Positions 1 through 11,200 of a stretch of DNA of 64,000 nt are shown piece after piece; positions within the stretch are counted from its first letter, which is position 1, and the number at the start of each line of letters is the position of its first letter. The translations under genes were made by a program, and so were the position numbers. The DNA lies in assembly GCA_026874595.1 (NCBI GenBank), contig CM049316.1, positions 67,914,676-67,978,675 of the forward strand. The letters are read 5' to 3'. The notes beneath the pieces were generated by a model. That model was not told where the DNA came from, ran no database searches, and saw only the letters and a list, made by a program, of their open reading frames with translations. The stretch comes from Sipunculus nudus (lineage: Eukaryota > Annelida > Sipuncula > Golfingiida > Sipunculidae).

Positions 1-1254
1 TAACGTCCCTTTATTTAAATTGTCTTTTGGAATTATATAATAAAATTTAGGATTGTTCATAAAATATTCTCAGAGAAGGAATCAATGAGGCTCTTTGGTA
101 ACACAAAGTGTTTAATTGAATGGAATAGGAAACAATTGTAAATTAGCGTGTGATGTGGGTAGACTCCGATCCCTCAGATTTATAGAAATGATTATTCTTT
201 TTTTTAATCAAATACAAATACAAATACATATAACGCAAACTTCGATACAAACATGCATCCCTACACAAATGACAACGGTTGCATTACAATACACGTGCAT
301 GGACATGTACATGTCACATCAACATAACATAACATAAATACACATGAATATATATATTAATATTATTATTAAGTTTACATTAGAAATCTGGATTTGATTC
401 AATGTTTGTTGATTTCCACATGTAAATTTTAGTTTTTTTTTCTGAAATTGTAATTTTTTTATTATTCCAAAAGCTTTCAATATTGATTCTCTATTTTCTG
501 TTCCTAAATCTTGGTTCCATTTTAAAATAGGTTTACATGGGTCTGTATGAATTTTGGATACAATTTCATTATACACGGTTTTGGTCACTTTTTATTTTTC
601 ATGATTCTTTTCTGATTTGCAATCGCATTTGGTAAATGGTGGAGGTCCTGTTTATATTGTTCTCTTCCAGCTAGCTGGATTAGGTGCAATGATGCTGGTA
701 TAATGTAAGAAGCTTATTTTTGCTTTACTTTTATCTAAATATTCTTTATATGTCAGAAAGGAGAATTTATTATCAGTGTATTTAAATCATATATGGTACT
801 GACCCCAGAAATGATTATTCTGACTTTTGAAAATATAATCACTTAAAAAAAATTGCTGAACTGACGGTGATAAAATCACCCACAATTGAAGAATGTACAC
901 TGTTGGTTTAGGTAATATTGGTTATGAGATCCAATTATTAGTCCCTCAGTTTGAGTGTTTCCAAAAATGCCAAAAAAAAAAACCAAAAACAAAAAAAACA
1001 AATAAATTACCTCTTTTAAAATATGGCAAATATATATGGTTTCCTATTTATGATGTTTCAATGGGATTTTTTTTTTCTAGAGATCTTATGATAAGCTTAG
1101 GTTCGTGATCTACTGAAAGTTAGCTTGCAAATGATGTATATAGATTATTGGTGTGCATTAAAAGTTCATATTTACAGAGGAAACAAATGCAAAACCATTT
1201 CACATAATTAGAGAAACAACTGACGTAAATGTATATACTAAGACCTACACGTAC
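1..1254. other. AT-rich non-coding stretch downstream of the S8-like exon
   Basis: The only open frames are short, rich in Ile/Phe/Lys, and lack splice context. It would be intron or 3' flank of the minus-strand subtilase-like locus. I could not find the C-terminal exons seen in the second locus. Confidence 0.5.
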
Positions 1255-1977
1255 CGTGTTTTCTTGGCCAGCAGTAGGATGTACACGATGATGGCGACCG
1301 CGAAACTTGCTGCATTCCTTACTGAACTGTCCGGCAGGGGACGCCCGTGACCGGCCGTCATGTAGTCCAAGAGCGCCAGGATATCGACATTAGTACCCGC
1401 TGCGATAACACTAGTCAGGCTGCCGTCTGACAGGATCCCGTCCACAGTAAGAGACTCATGATGAGGGAAGTTGTGATACGGTTTAGACTTCGAAAACCAG
1501 GCGGGCGTTATAAATACAGCTCAGCCGCTGTATCAGATCTACTCCGCCCCATGTGGCCGCTGGTTGAAGTGAGGATATACTATTCACGATAACATGAACG
1601 TCCTTGTTAACAAGTTGCTCCAATGCATTTTTGTATTCATTCCAATCAAAGTTTCCAGTAGACTTGATATATTTGATATGCACAAAGTGTACATTGTCCA
1701 GCAGTGAGTCGTCAACAGCCGTACACATCATGTTCACGATGCCTGCTGTTGCCGACGTAGTGCGGTTCTTCCAGCCAATGGTACTGTCCGGCTCGTCCTT
1801 GCACACGCTGGTACTTTTCAGCTTGAGGTTACGGCTGGACAGGAGCGGGTAGGAGGGGTTTAACCCACTGCCGAGTATACCAACCACCACCTTGTGTGTG
1901 AGACCACCCCGAGGAACTGTCAACTGACTCAGGAAACTCTCTTTACTACTCTCTGTGTATTGTGACGTGAAGTTCAC
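1255..1977 (-). pseudogene. Subtilase-like (peptidase S8 fold) exon, catalytic Asp/His lost, frameshifted
   Basis: Seen: the exon opens after an acceptor (ATATTTCAG, then GTGAAC) and closes at a donor (ACACG, then GTACGT). Its first 165 codons carry a strand GILGSGLNP where subtilases have V-x-D-[ST]-G-[IL], so the catalytic Asp position is Gly. TTSATAGIV stands where the His motif G-x-T-H-V-A-G would be, so that His is also missing. VNSISS follows at the usual INMS strand. The frame stops at 1483-1485. A +1 frame takes over without an intron: SLTSVIAAGTNVD (the VIAVGAT strand), then PDSSVRNAASFAVAIIVYIL, which aligns with SGTSMAAPHVAGAVALL and keeps the Ser. Family knowledge: S8 enzymes need Asp-His-Ser. 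Inference: a paralogue of the gene at 13.1-18.2 kb, either a pseudo-protease gene with a one-base sequence error or a true pseudogene. No upstream exon was recognised. Confidence 0.6.
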
Positions 1978-2325
1978 CTGAAATATATTCAATTATTGTA
2001 TTGTAATGGTAGGTGCTGCAGGTGATTTTAAGGATGTACAATTTATGACGAATATCGATTCCTTCCCTATAAGTCAGTATTTCAAGATATGTATGTTTAT
2101 TTGTTATTTTATAAATTCTGTACCTATGTCTCACCTCTCTAGTCCTATAAATGTTCTCTATTATATATAACAAAGGAAAGATTCCCCTATAAAATATATA
2201 TATACCGCATATATACCGCATTGTTCTATCGTTATTCTAAAATGACGAAATCATAAAATAAATCTATATCTTTTAATGAAAACTTCTTAAATTAATATTA
2301 TAATTTTTGTAACTTTCACGGGATG
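1978..2325. other. AT-rich non-coding
   Basis: Upstream flank or intron of the S8-like exon. It has AT runs and no supported gene. Confidence 0.5.
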
Positions 2326-2790
2326 ACCGGGTTGACTGAGTGTTCGTGTTGCCAGAGTGGTCGTGTTGACCCGTGGTTTTAACGAATTGGTCGTCACCGA
2401 GGGGTTATTTTAATGGAATTGTTATTTTAAAGGAGCGGTCCTGTTGACGCAGTGTCAAGTTGGCCGAGCGGTCGTGTGGACGGGGTGGGAGTGTTAATGG
2501 AGTGGTAATGTTGACGTGTTATTAGTTTAACTGATTGGTCGTGTTGAACTGATGGTCGTGTCGACGGATATTTGTGTTAACTGGATGGCCTTGTTACCGA
2601 CGTGGTGGTGTTTCCTTGGTGGTCATGTTACCGAGATGGTCGTATTAATGGAATAGTTCTGGGCAAGAGGTGGGCCTGTTGATGTGGTATTTGTGTTGAG
2701 GGTGAGGGTATACAGGATGACCGTTATTTTGGATTTCTCATTTTGCTGAGAAGTAAGTGTTTACGAGGTGGTCACGTTATGGGCATCGTT
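2326..2790. repeat. Degenerate minisatellite based on GTGTTGACNGAGTGGTC
   Basis: About 460 bp in which the words GTCGTGTTGAC, GAGTGGTC, GTTATTTTAA and close variants recur every 15-30 bases, with many indels. No open frame survives. It looks like an old, unhomogenised minisatellite. Confidence 0.6.
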
Positions 2791-2867
2791 TTCCCGCAAA
2801 ACCAAAATCTGGACGAGAAGTTAATTTGAATATTTTCTCAAACTATTCCTATAGCTTATAAAGAGGG

Positions 2868-3017
2868 AGAAGGGGTCCGGATCCTCCTTTTCACATGCCG
2901 GAACCTTTTCTATGGGTATCAGACCCCCTTTTTTCCGGTCGTTGAGACCTTTTTTATTTATCATTATTCCTCCTGGGTTGGACCTCTCCTTTTCCTACAT
3001 CCTGGATCTGCCCCTGG
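2868..3017. repeat. Short MITE-like repeat with GGGGYNGGATCC-type ends
   Basis: The left end reads GAAGGGGTCCGGATCC and the right end CCTGGATCTGCCCCTGG, imperfect inverted copies about 150 bp apart. Similar end pairs occur at 4409-4670 and 8074-8259. Inference: a short non-autonomous DNA element family. Target duplications are not clear. Confidence 0.35.
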
Positions 3018-3649
3018 GTGGGCCTACCAATCTTGACATTGTGGGGCGATATGATTCTGACACCTATTGTCAGTAGGTAGACGGTATATATCAAAGAGAC
3101 TGAAAATTATAAATTATGTTTAATAGGAACTAAATGATGTAATATAAGGTGGGAATCCATTCAAAGTAGGGAATAATTTGTTTTGCAGGGACAATATGAT
3201 GTATTTAAGGTGAGAACAACTCAAAGTTTGAAACAGAGTTCAATTCATGAAATCTTGATTGAATTCGAAGGCCTGCATGCGTGATTGCCCTGTTTCCCAC
3301 TGAATATCGGGCGGGTAATGTCCTCGTTTACATTACGTCATATTCTCCACACAGACGTTTATCTATGAATGTCAAGGAAAAACCTTCTGTCGACATTCAT
3401 TCACACAACACGCTTTACGCCAAAATCGAGCTATTTCGCCAGAGAGATGTTTGAAATTACAAAAAAAATGCCGAAGAAAATTCGGCTCTGTCGGTAGTAC
3501 AATTTAAAAACCACCCCAAATCACTCAAAATGAGTTGTATATTAAAAGCCATTTATTCTCATATCGGCGAGGTCACTTCGGGAACAACCTCTAAATGAGG
3601 TATAGCACAGTTTCATACGCAACGTAGTTTCAGGGAACATGACAAAAAG
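3018..3649. other. Non-coding, with a short two-unit direct repeat
   Basis: Bases about 3126-3171 and 3189-3233 are diverged direct copies (ATGATGTA, AAGGTGRGAA and TCAAAGT shared in the same order). No gene is seen in the remainder. Confidence 0.4.
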
Positions 3650-4310
3650 GGGGCAAACTTAATTATTAGATATATAAACGTCATATTAAAGTTGACGTGG
3701 TAATACTGAGGGTTCAGAATTTAAAAAGAAAGTCACTTTTACTGGACCTACACGCCTATGATTTTAAGGTGTGATCAAAAGGACCCGAGCAGAACCTGTC
3801 ATCCCAATAAACATCACAGATTAACAAGCATCATCCTTGTCGTGGTTTTATCGTGATCGCCAGCTCTAAAAAATACAGAGAATCCCCATCGATTCGCGGG
3901 TTCCAGGAACACAACAGGTACTAGATACTAAGCCAATGAACGCAGTACCCAGCTGGTCGATGAGGGTTTGAATACTCGCCTGATTAAGCGTGATGCGAGG
4001 TTCATACGATTGAATCGGACGAAAAGGTGGACATTTATACTGTGAAAGTAAGAAGATTTATATCATAATAAACATTTAGATTGGTCGAGAATATAAACAA
4101 TCGATAATATAAGCGCGAGTGTTTTTAAGCGCGGTGGTCGCGTCAACAGGGTTGTCTACGGTCACTATATCTATATTTTTTGTATAAGAATAAGTAGAAC
4201 AATTGCAATTGAATACTTGTGTATGTTGTCATCCTTTGCTAGCAGTTTTGAAGAAAGAATATTTGATCTCCTTTGAACTTCCATTATGCGCAACAGCAAT
4301 TATTAAACAA
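3650..4310. repeat. Dispersed repeat family A, copy 1 (interrupted)
   Basis: Bases 3652-3711 (TATTAGATATATAAACGTCAT, GACGTGGTAATA) and 4126-4310 (GGTGGTCG, TTGTATAAGAATAAG, ATTATGCGCAACAGCAA) match 14930-15190 in the same order. In that copy the two blocks are adjacent. The intervening ~410 bp here is therefore an insertion in this copy or a deletion in the other. Confidence 0.6.
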
Positions 4311-4408
4311 ACTTTGTAAACTGATACTATATTGACATTATTCGTACTCCATGTCTCACAGAAAAAAACAGTAAAATATTTCAGGGAAAGGAAAGGCAGC
4401 TGAAACAA

Positions 4409-4670
4409 GGGGCCGATTCAGAGGGGTTACGAAGGGGAGAGCGTCCCACCCCGCACTCACGCACACATGCACATACCTAAAAAAAATAGGAAAAGAAACC
4501 GTGCTTTATACCGAAATCTTCCATATTTGGCACCATGGTGCATTTTATGCAACATAAATTAAAAAATGTGTCTATGCTACGAAAGGGGGAACCTCTTCCC
4601 TTTCCGTCTCTCACATTGTCCCCCTCCCCCACCACCCTATTTTCACATCCTGCATCCGGCCCACGAATTA
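4409..4670. repeat. MITE-like repeat with GGGCCGATTCAG-type ends
   Basis: It begins AAGGGGCCGATTCAGAGG and ends CATCCTGCATCCGGCCCACG, imperfect inverted ends related to those at 2868-3017. The interior is non-coding and pyrimidine-rich. Confidence 0.3.
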
Positions 4671-4744
4671 CATTGATTTTCGATAGTCTTCAAGAAAAAA
4701 GGCACTTTAACACGGGCTTATAAGTTTTTCAGGAATCCTAATCC

Positions 4745-5062
4745 ATGAAACAGTTATGCTTCATTTTATATCACTTTAGCACACGATCAGAAAAGACGCC
4801 GTGCCAAATCAGAAAAACAATGACGCCATGCGTTGTTATTATACAGTGTGTCACAAGCCGGACAATCATCCAGGCATTCATGACGCCACTTTGTAGCCAT
4901 GCCGCAAACGCCAAGTCAGGAAATCGAGTAACCCGGAGAGAACCACCGACCTTGGACGGCCACTACAACCCACTCTCATAACAACACCTTGGATCGAACC
5001 CGGGTCGTCAGCAGAGAGGACCGGGCGTTGTTACGCTCGACTGTCCAGGCCCCACAAAAGTC
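4745..5062 (-). repeat. tRNA-headed SINE-like element
   Basis: On the minus strand a tRNA-like head carries a perfect pol III B box, GGTTCGATCC (4991-5000), preceded about 35 bases upstream by an A-box-like CAGTCGAGCGTAAC. A body follows with the word GTCGGTGGTTCTCTCCGGG (about 4930-4955), which resembles conserved SINE core segments of invertebrates (my recollection). The 3' limit is uncertain. It is not a functional tRNA gene: no cloverleaf closes around the B box. Confidence 0.55.
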
Positions 5063-5065
5063 CAA

Positions 5066-5850
5066 TCCATATGCCTCGTCTACATAAAAGTCACCTTTCA
5101 AAGAAAAACTGGATAATTACTTTCACAAGTAGCCATACATATATGCCACTAATTTATAGGAGAGTTATGTCGTCGACGTTGGAACCGCCACGTTATTTTC
5201 GGATGTTAAAGTATATAAAATATAATAAAGGTATATCAGAAAACACCTGTGAGACTTAATCAATTCATCCAAAAGCCGTTGAGAATTTCTGGTAGAGGAA
5301 AGGAAACAACATAACATACGTTGGCCATCTAGTGGTGACATCTCGTTTATAAGGAGATAAGAACGGCTTTAGTTCAGGAAAACGACACCAGTGGTCGTGG
5401 ACACTATTTCTCCAGCGCCGAGCAGGATTGTAGATTGAAAAAAAAGTTGAAAGGTGCGGAGGGGGGGGGGGACGGTGAGGGGGCTTTCGTTTGTTAGAAT
5501 GTTTCTTTAACGTTGTACTGATGGGGAAGAATAAACTCGAAACACGCCATGATATTAAATCTATTATGCATGTGACACTGCAAGGCCACGTTTTCATAAA
5601 ACAATTCTTATATGACTGACCATATGTTGTCAAATTCTTGTGTTGGCTACATATAGCCTAAATACACGATAGGGGAAGCTGAAGAAGTATGACCTATAAC
5701 ATTTGCAGTAATAAATAAAATAATACTTTAAAGCAGTTTTGTTTCACAATAAACCGGCGAAAGGGGAGGTAGCAATTGTGACGATGAGGCGATAACGTAA
5801 AATTTACATGGAAAAACACACTCATTGTTCAGACCAGAACCCATTCAATA
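5066..5850. repeat. Long dispersed repeat family B, copy 1
   Basis: Collinear with 54360-55375. Shared words include GCCTCGTCTACA, ACTTAATCAATTCATC, CGTTGAGA, AATGTTTCTTTAACGTTGTA, CACGTTTTCATAAAA, GAAGAAGTATGACCT and TTGTTCAGA, all in the same order with indels. A further partial copy lies at 54110-54290. It contains an 11-base G run at 5461-5471. No coding potential is evident, so it is an unclassified transposon or old segmental duplicate. Confidence 0.7.
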
Positions 5851-6304
5851 TCATATTCGTCCTTTTGGGATCCGCCCCTTAGCCCGAGTACTTCGTCAAG
5901 CAAATTTTGTCATTATCTGTATATAAATGCTATTCATTTCAATCGACGATCTTGAAACAAAACAACATATTATATTTCGTGACGCGACAAGATGTGATTT
6001 CACTTTTGTTGACCGAGCATTGTAGAGGTAAACAGTCACCAACAGGAGATGCCGACAAAGACCTGGTCTTGAATTTAAATTTTAACGTTAATCATCAGAT
6101 TAAACATGAGATCAATGAACTAAAAATCTGCTTTAAATTAAGGGCCAGGTCTGTCAAAATGTCACCTGAACTGATACACAGTACAACTATCATGGCAAGG
6201 GGTTGACTGACTGGCCTCTCTGATGATTATACTCAGGATGAACCTACAAACATGCAATTCTTACCAAACATGTATTTTAACATGGATTCAACATCATATA
6301 TATG

Positions 6305-6343
<39 letters not shown>

Positions 6344-7252
6344 TGAATATAAAAACTGAATATAAAATTGTATAATGTAACATTCTAACAATACATGACA
6401 CCCAAAAAATGAATCCTCAGTTATCTACGACGAGAATGGTCTGGATATAAGAAAAAACGCCTACAGCACAAAAACTACTAAGAAATATTCTTAGTATTCA
6501 CCCAAAAAGGATACTTAACGAACTTCACGGACTATGGTTCTGCCAGTGTGCTCCAAAACTTCGAACACTTAATTAAGTCCATTTTCTATTTATTTAAGAA
6601 ATAATTCTTCAAAGCAATTTGTGGCACAGCACAACATAAGCAACATTCCCCAAGTCATAACTATAACACAGTGAAGAAAGCGTCCTTCATGAACATGAAT
6701 TTACATCTATAAAACTATATAAAACAAGATTACAATGAAATAGCCGTAACAATAGGACATAATTCTTTAAATTAAATAGCTATGGTCATTCACAGTTCCA
6801 TCAGTGTTCACGGTTTTTTTCTTTACCCTCCATCACGTTGATCAAAATTTGATAAGACATTTTGTGTAAATGTCCTGTAAGTCAAACCGAGGGTAAAGTG
6901 ATCAAAGTACCTGACACCACCTGGCGGAGGTATGAGAAACGGTGGCTCTTATCTCTTACAAATGTTGTGGTGTATATCAAATACACATTATACCAATTTT
7001 TGGCTTCATGAACATGAAACACAAGTACATTATATATTAACACTGAAGGCCATCGACATAGTCCATACTAAGACAGGTTCTTGCCTTTACTGAAGGTTGT
7101 AAGGCCCCATTCACTTTGGACACGCTTGGTCACGCAGATAAACCTTGCCTGACCACCAGCGGCGGCATTAAGGGGGGGAGCATGGTGGTGGTGGGGATCA
7201 TGGGGGTAGGGCGGGGTATGGGGGTGGGGGCAAAGGTTCTGACTGGGGGGCA
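5851..7252. other. AT-rich non-coding with an (AT)n microsatellite at 6311-6337
   Basis: No supported gene. Short open frames here lack splice sites and coding-like composition. Confidence 0.5.
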
Positions 7253-7323
7253 TTATATATATATGTATAATATATATTTATATATATATATATATATATA
7301 TATAGACAGAGAGAGAGAGAGAG
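7253..7323. repeat. Compound (TA)n-(GA)n microsatellite
   Basis: An alternating TA tract runs to about 7303, followed by a (GA) tract to 7323. It is preceded by a G-rich stretch (7166-7250) with repeated GGGGGT/GGTGGTGG words. Confidence 0.9.
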
Positions 7324-8073
7324 TATGAGCCTCGTTTATATAAAAAGGGGAATCTGCCAGATATACGCCACCCAATTTCAAAAGAAAAGGGGATCAGGTT
7401 GGTCGTCTTCAGCCACACCACGCCTCCTCCAATCCCCGATCCAATAGCGACCTCTGGACTCGATCATACAAGCTTACTTTGGATGCCTATTGATGACTAA
7501 TAAAAAGAAGGGTAACTATCAGCTGCCATTGTAAAATAGAAACGTTATACTGGAAAAATTACTACAACACAGACTTGCTTCATTTAATGTGTCTTCTATT
7601 TTCATACCAAGTGAATCCGGCGGTTATTTTAGAAAATTCCTTCTTTATATCTTCTCACACGAACACATCTGCACAAACATACGTATTTCTGTTTATGTTA
7701 ATGCCTACTTATTCTCATCCTATATATTTTTTATTCTTCCTTTTGTTTTCCTTTAAAACGTATCTATTTTTTTCATAATTTAGCGTTTTATATACTTGTA
7801 TACTTGTTCCAACAGTCACCCTGAATATATTAATGGATTGATTAATAATATGCCTAATGAATAAAATAGTAACTGGCGTACAACTTATATCGTTTCTTAA
7901 TCATATGAAACTAGAGGGACTGATAAAAGACGAAGATAGAAAAGAATAATACAGGTAGTTATGGTCGTTCTAAATTGCTATATACATTTATTATTAATGA
8001 TACAATGATTATAAGAATGCATTCTGTCATTTTCTGCTGAAACAAACTTAGTAACGTACTTACGGCCATGTGA
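7324..8073. other. Non-coding
   Basis: AT-rich, with no supported gene or repeat recognised. Confidence 0.45.
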
Positions 8074-8259
8074 CAGAGGCGGACTCAGAAACGGTGGCAA
8101 AAATGTCGTGTAAATCTGGGGCATAATAGCTTTTAAGATCCAGACTTTTAGCATTTTGCCTAAGCATTTAATATTCAGGAAAATCAGACCAAAATGTGTA
8201 TGTCTCCGAATTATGGATAGGTAAAATTCATAACACGCGTCTTGATCCGCCCCTGACTA
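8074..8259. repeat. MITE-like repeat with GAGGCGGACTCA / GATCCGCCCCTG ends
   Basis: The left end GACAGAGGCGGACTCA and the right end TTGATCCGCCCCTGACTA are imperfect inverted copies 186 bp apart, related to those at 2868-3017 and 4409-4670. There is no coding content. Confidence 0.35.
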
Positions 8260-11200
8260 ATGTAAATATATACATCTAATTTTTGTTTGGAATAAGAAAA
8301 ACAATAATCCATGTGATCATCCATGTTACACCAGCAATATGACGCCAGCTACTCGCCTATCTTTCCTGGCATACCCTGGGTTCATATTAATGTAATCTAT
8401 AGGTAATTCATGGTAAAAACAGTTCTTATAACACCTCTGTGTCGGATGTATGTGCTTATTTATCTACAAGCTGTTATATTAAACACCACAAAATTGACAA
8501 AAGGCAAGACCGTGTAACCTTTATTGGTTGTCTATATATGTGGGGAGGTGTAAAGGTCATTAGTTGCAAAAAGACGTTTGCCTATTCCTGGTTCGCTTGA
8601 GTTGCCGCCAGATGACCTTGTTGAACGTGATTTGATAATTTATGCGAGCCCCAGTGCTATAAATACATAAATAAAACCAAAAAAAGAACAGTCTATGTTA
8701 GGTGGGAACTGATTTTCTGATCTATTCTTATACAAAATTTTAGGAATTATCTGTGGTTAATATAACAGCAGATACAGGAATAAGCTCCATTTTACATTAA
8801 CACATGTACTGTGAAGCAGAAGTTGTCTCCATGAAAATATCGTCGGTTTAAAATTTCGTAGTTTAGACCTAAAACACAATTCGTTGGGTTAAACATTTCC
8901 TGGATTAAACGTTCCTAGTCAGGCATTGTATCAAAATTAATATGTAAACAGACCTGAAAATAAGCCAAAGATCAGTGTTTTCCTTATGTTTAAAAAAAAA
9001 AAAACACGCAGTCCCGGTACTAGCGATAGGCTCAATGACACAAATGACAATTATATCGGCTGACTTTGGGTATAGAAAAGGAGTGTTTACTCTGACATCA
9101 AAGACAGTCCGACAAGCTGTCCTCGGAATTTTATTACCCAGTCGTATTGTTCCGGCGGTGATCGGCTATTGTACTCCGCCTCCCCGCTTATCTTAACACC
9201 TTATTAAGCCCCGCCGGGCAAATTGCCGGCTCCGATGTGGTCTGCGCTCGTGAGAACAAATCCTCCGATGAACTGACATACTGGTTGTGATTTTATTAAG
9301 TCGGAAGTCAATATTTATATTCTGTGTAATCACTAATTAAAAGAATTAAAAATTCTTGGTATGTGGTTCGTTCAGATGGAACCCCTAGTTGACTGACGAA
9401 CCCGGGAACGAGGCTACAGTTAGACTGGGCTCCAGCTCATAATTTTGCTCAGCTGAACGTGACTTATCACCAAGCCGGGGCACAATTAGATTAACTCAGC
9501 CGCACGGTTGTTCAGCCGCACGGTTATTTTATTTAAACATGACATTCTTTCTAACGAACAATCAAATAAGATTAGCAGGGCAGAATGACCTTTACCTACG
9601 ACTTTCAGGTACATAATATGAGAGATGGGCAAGTCTTCATATACCAGTGTAGGTGCAGACGTACATTCACACAGTAGCTTGTAAGTCCGAAACTGATGAA
9701 ATCTTGGTTTGTTTGCTGCCCCAGATGGAAATAAATATATTTCCTCACAATATAATTATTTTTTTATTTATTGTCTACATATCGTTTTCTTTGCCTTTTA
9801 TTAATCAGTACCAATTACTAGCATGGACGAAGAACGCGGGCCAACACGATAACTCAATGCACAAGGTCGATGGCTTTGTAATAAACCTATAATGATCGTT
9901 GGGTCTTTAATTTCGCGGATAAAGGTTATCCACGAATTTCATGAAAATAAAAAAAAACAATTATGAATCCCCAGTATCACACGGGCTGACGAAACCTTAA
10001 ATCTAAATGTACGAATAAACGTAAAAAATAACAAAAGCAAGGAAGTTACCATAAAATATCTTATGACTGTATGACATTACACAGACCTTTTGCAGAAAAC
10101 ACAGACAGATATAACAACGAAATGCATGTATTGACATAACTTAAGTAAAACATACCATACAAACATTGTGTTCCCGTTCTATAGTATCCATACAACTGAA
10201 AACGCGTATCTCAAAGCAAGTTTAAAAATGCAAAGTTACTTGTAGCCCTAGACGTAAACAGATGTTATATAAGAATATCCACATGCCTTAACATTGTTTC
10301 TAAACAACCCCTTTTGTAGATTATGTATTTTCATTATAGCATATGCTTTCGTATATACTTTACGTTAACAAAGCCTTTATATCAAAAACAGCAGTAAGAA
10401 ACTATAAATGTATTGTTACAAGCACATACATACACCTATACATACAGTCACCGCATGTCGATTATGTTTATTTTGTGGACAATTCTTCTTCGTTTTTATT
10501 GGTTACTTGAACATCAAGACATCAGTGTATCGTCTTATTACTTGAATACTTATCAACATACAAAATATATATGTATATAAGATAGCTGACCATTTTGTAA
10601 TATATCCTGTGTATATAAGATATATAGTGGGGCGGTGGTGTAAAGGTTAAGGTGCCGTTAATGCCCCCAGGGGTTTTACATCCTAACAGAGAAACATGTA
10701 ACACATTCTCCAAGTGTCTGTTGGTTAATTACATTGTTGTGCTTTATGATTAAAAACTGGGATTGTGACAAAATATATCAGGTCTTTCAGAATACTGATT
10801 CCTGTCTATTGCTTTGAACTAATGCAGAACAGGGCAGCTTGCCATGCATGGGACCTACTTCTAAAGTCAATAGATCCCACAGAATAAAAAAACTTACCAT
10901 TACTGAGTTTGAAATCTGAGGACATGACTTTTTTGTCTTTAAAGTCCCTTTTATACACGATTAAAGTATCTGGTGATTGATGGGCAGAGAGCTCTGAAAT
11001 TTCTTTTATGTATAAAAAGTACATATATGAACATAACATTTGTCCCATGAAATAATTGGGAGGTACATTTATCTGCTTGTAAGTAAAAAAAAAAAAACAC
11101 AGATTTACCTGTAGCTAAAATTGTCATACTGAAATATCTGTGTGCTTTGACATTCCTAGAAATCAGCTGATTTGAATAGAATATGTACTTCCATTATTCA

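Noticed and set aside
5265..5633. 122-codon minus-strand ORF with a Pro/His run
   Set aside because: It lies wholly in repeat family B and its Pro run is the translated G11 tract; the other copy does not keep the frame.
10625..10690. tRNA-like GGCGGTGGTGTAAAGGTTAAGG
   Set aside because: No B box or cloverleaf can be formed downstream.
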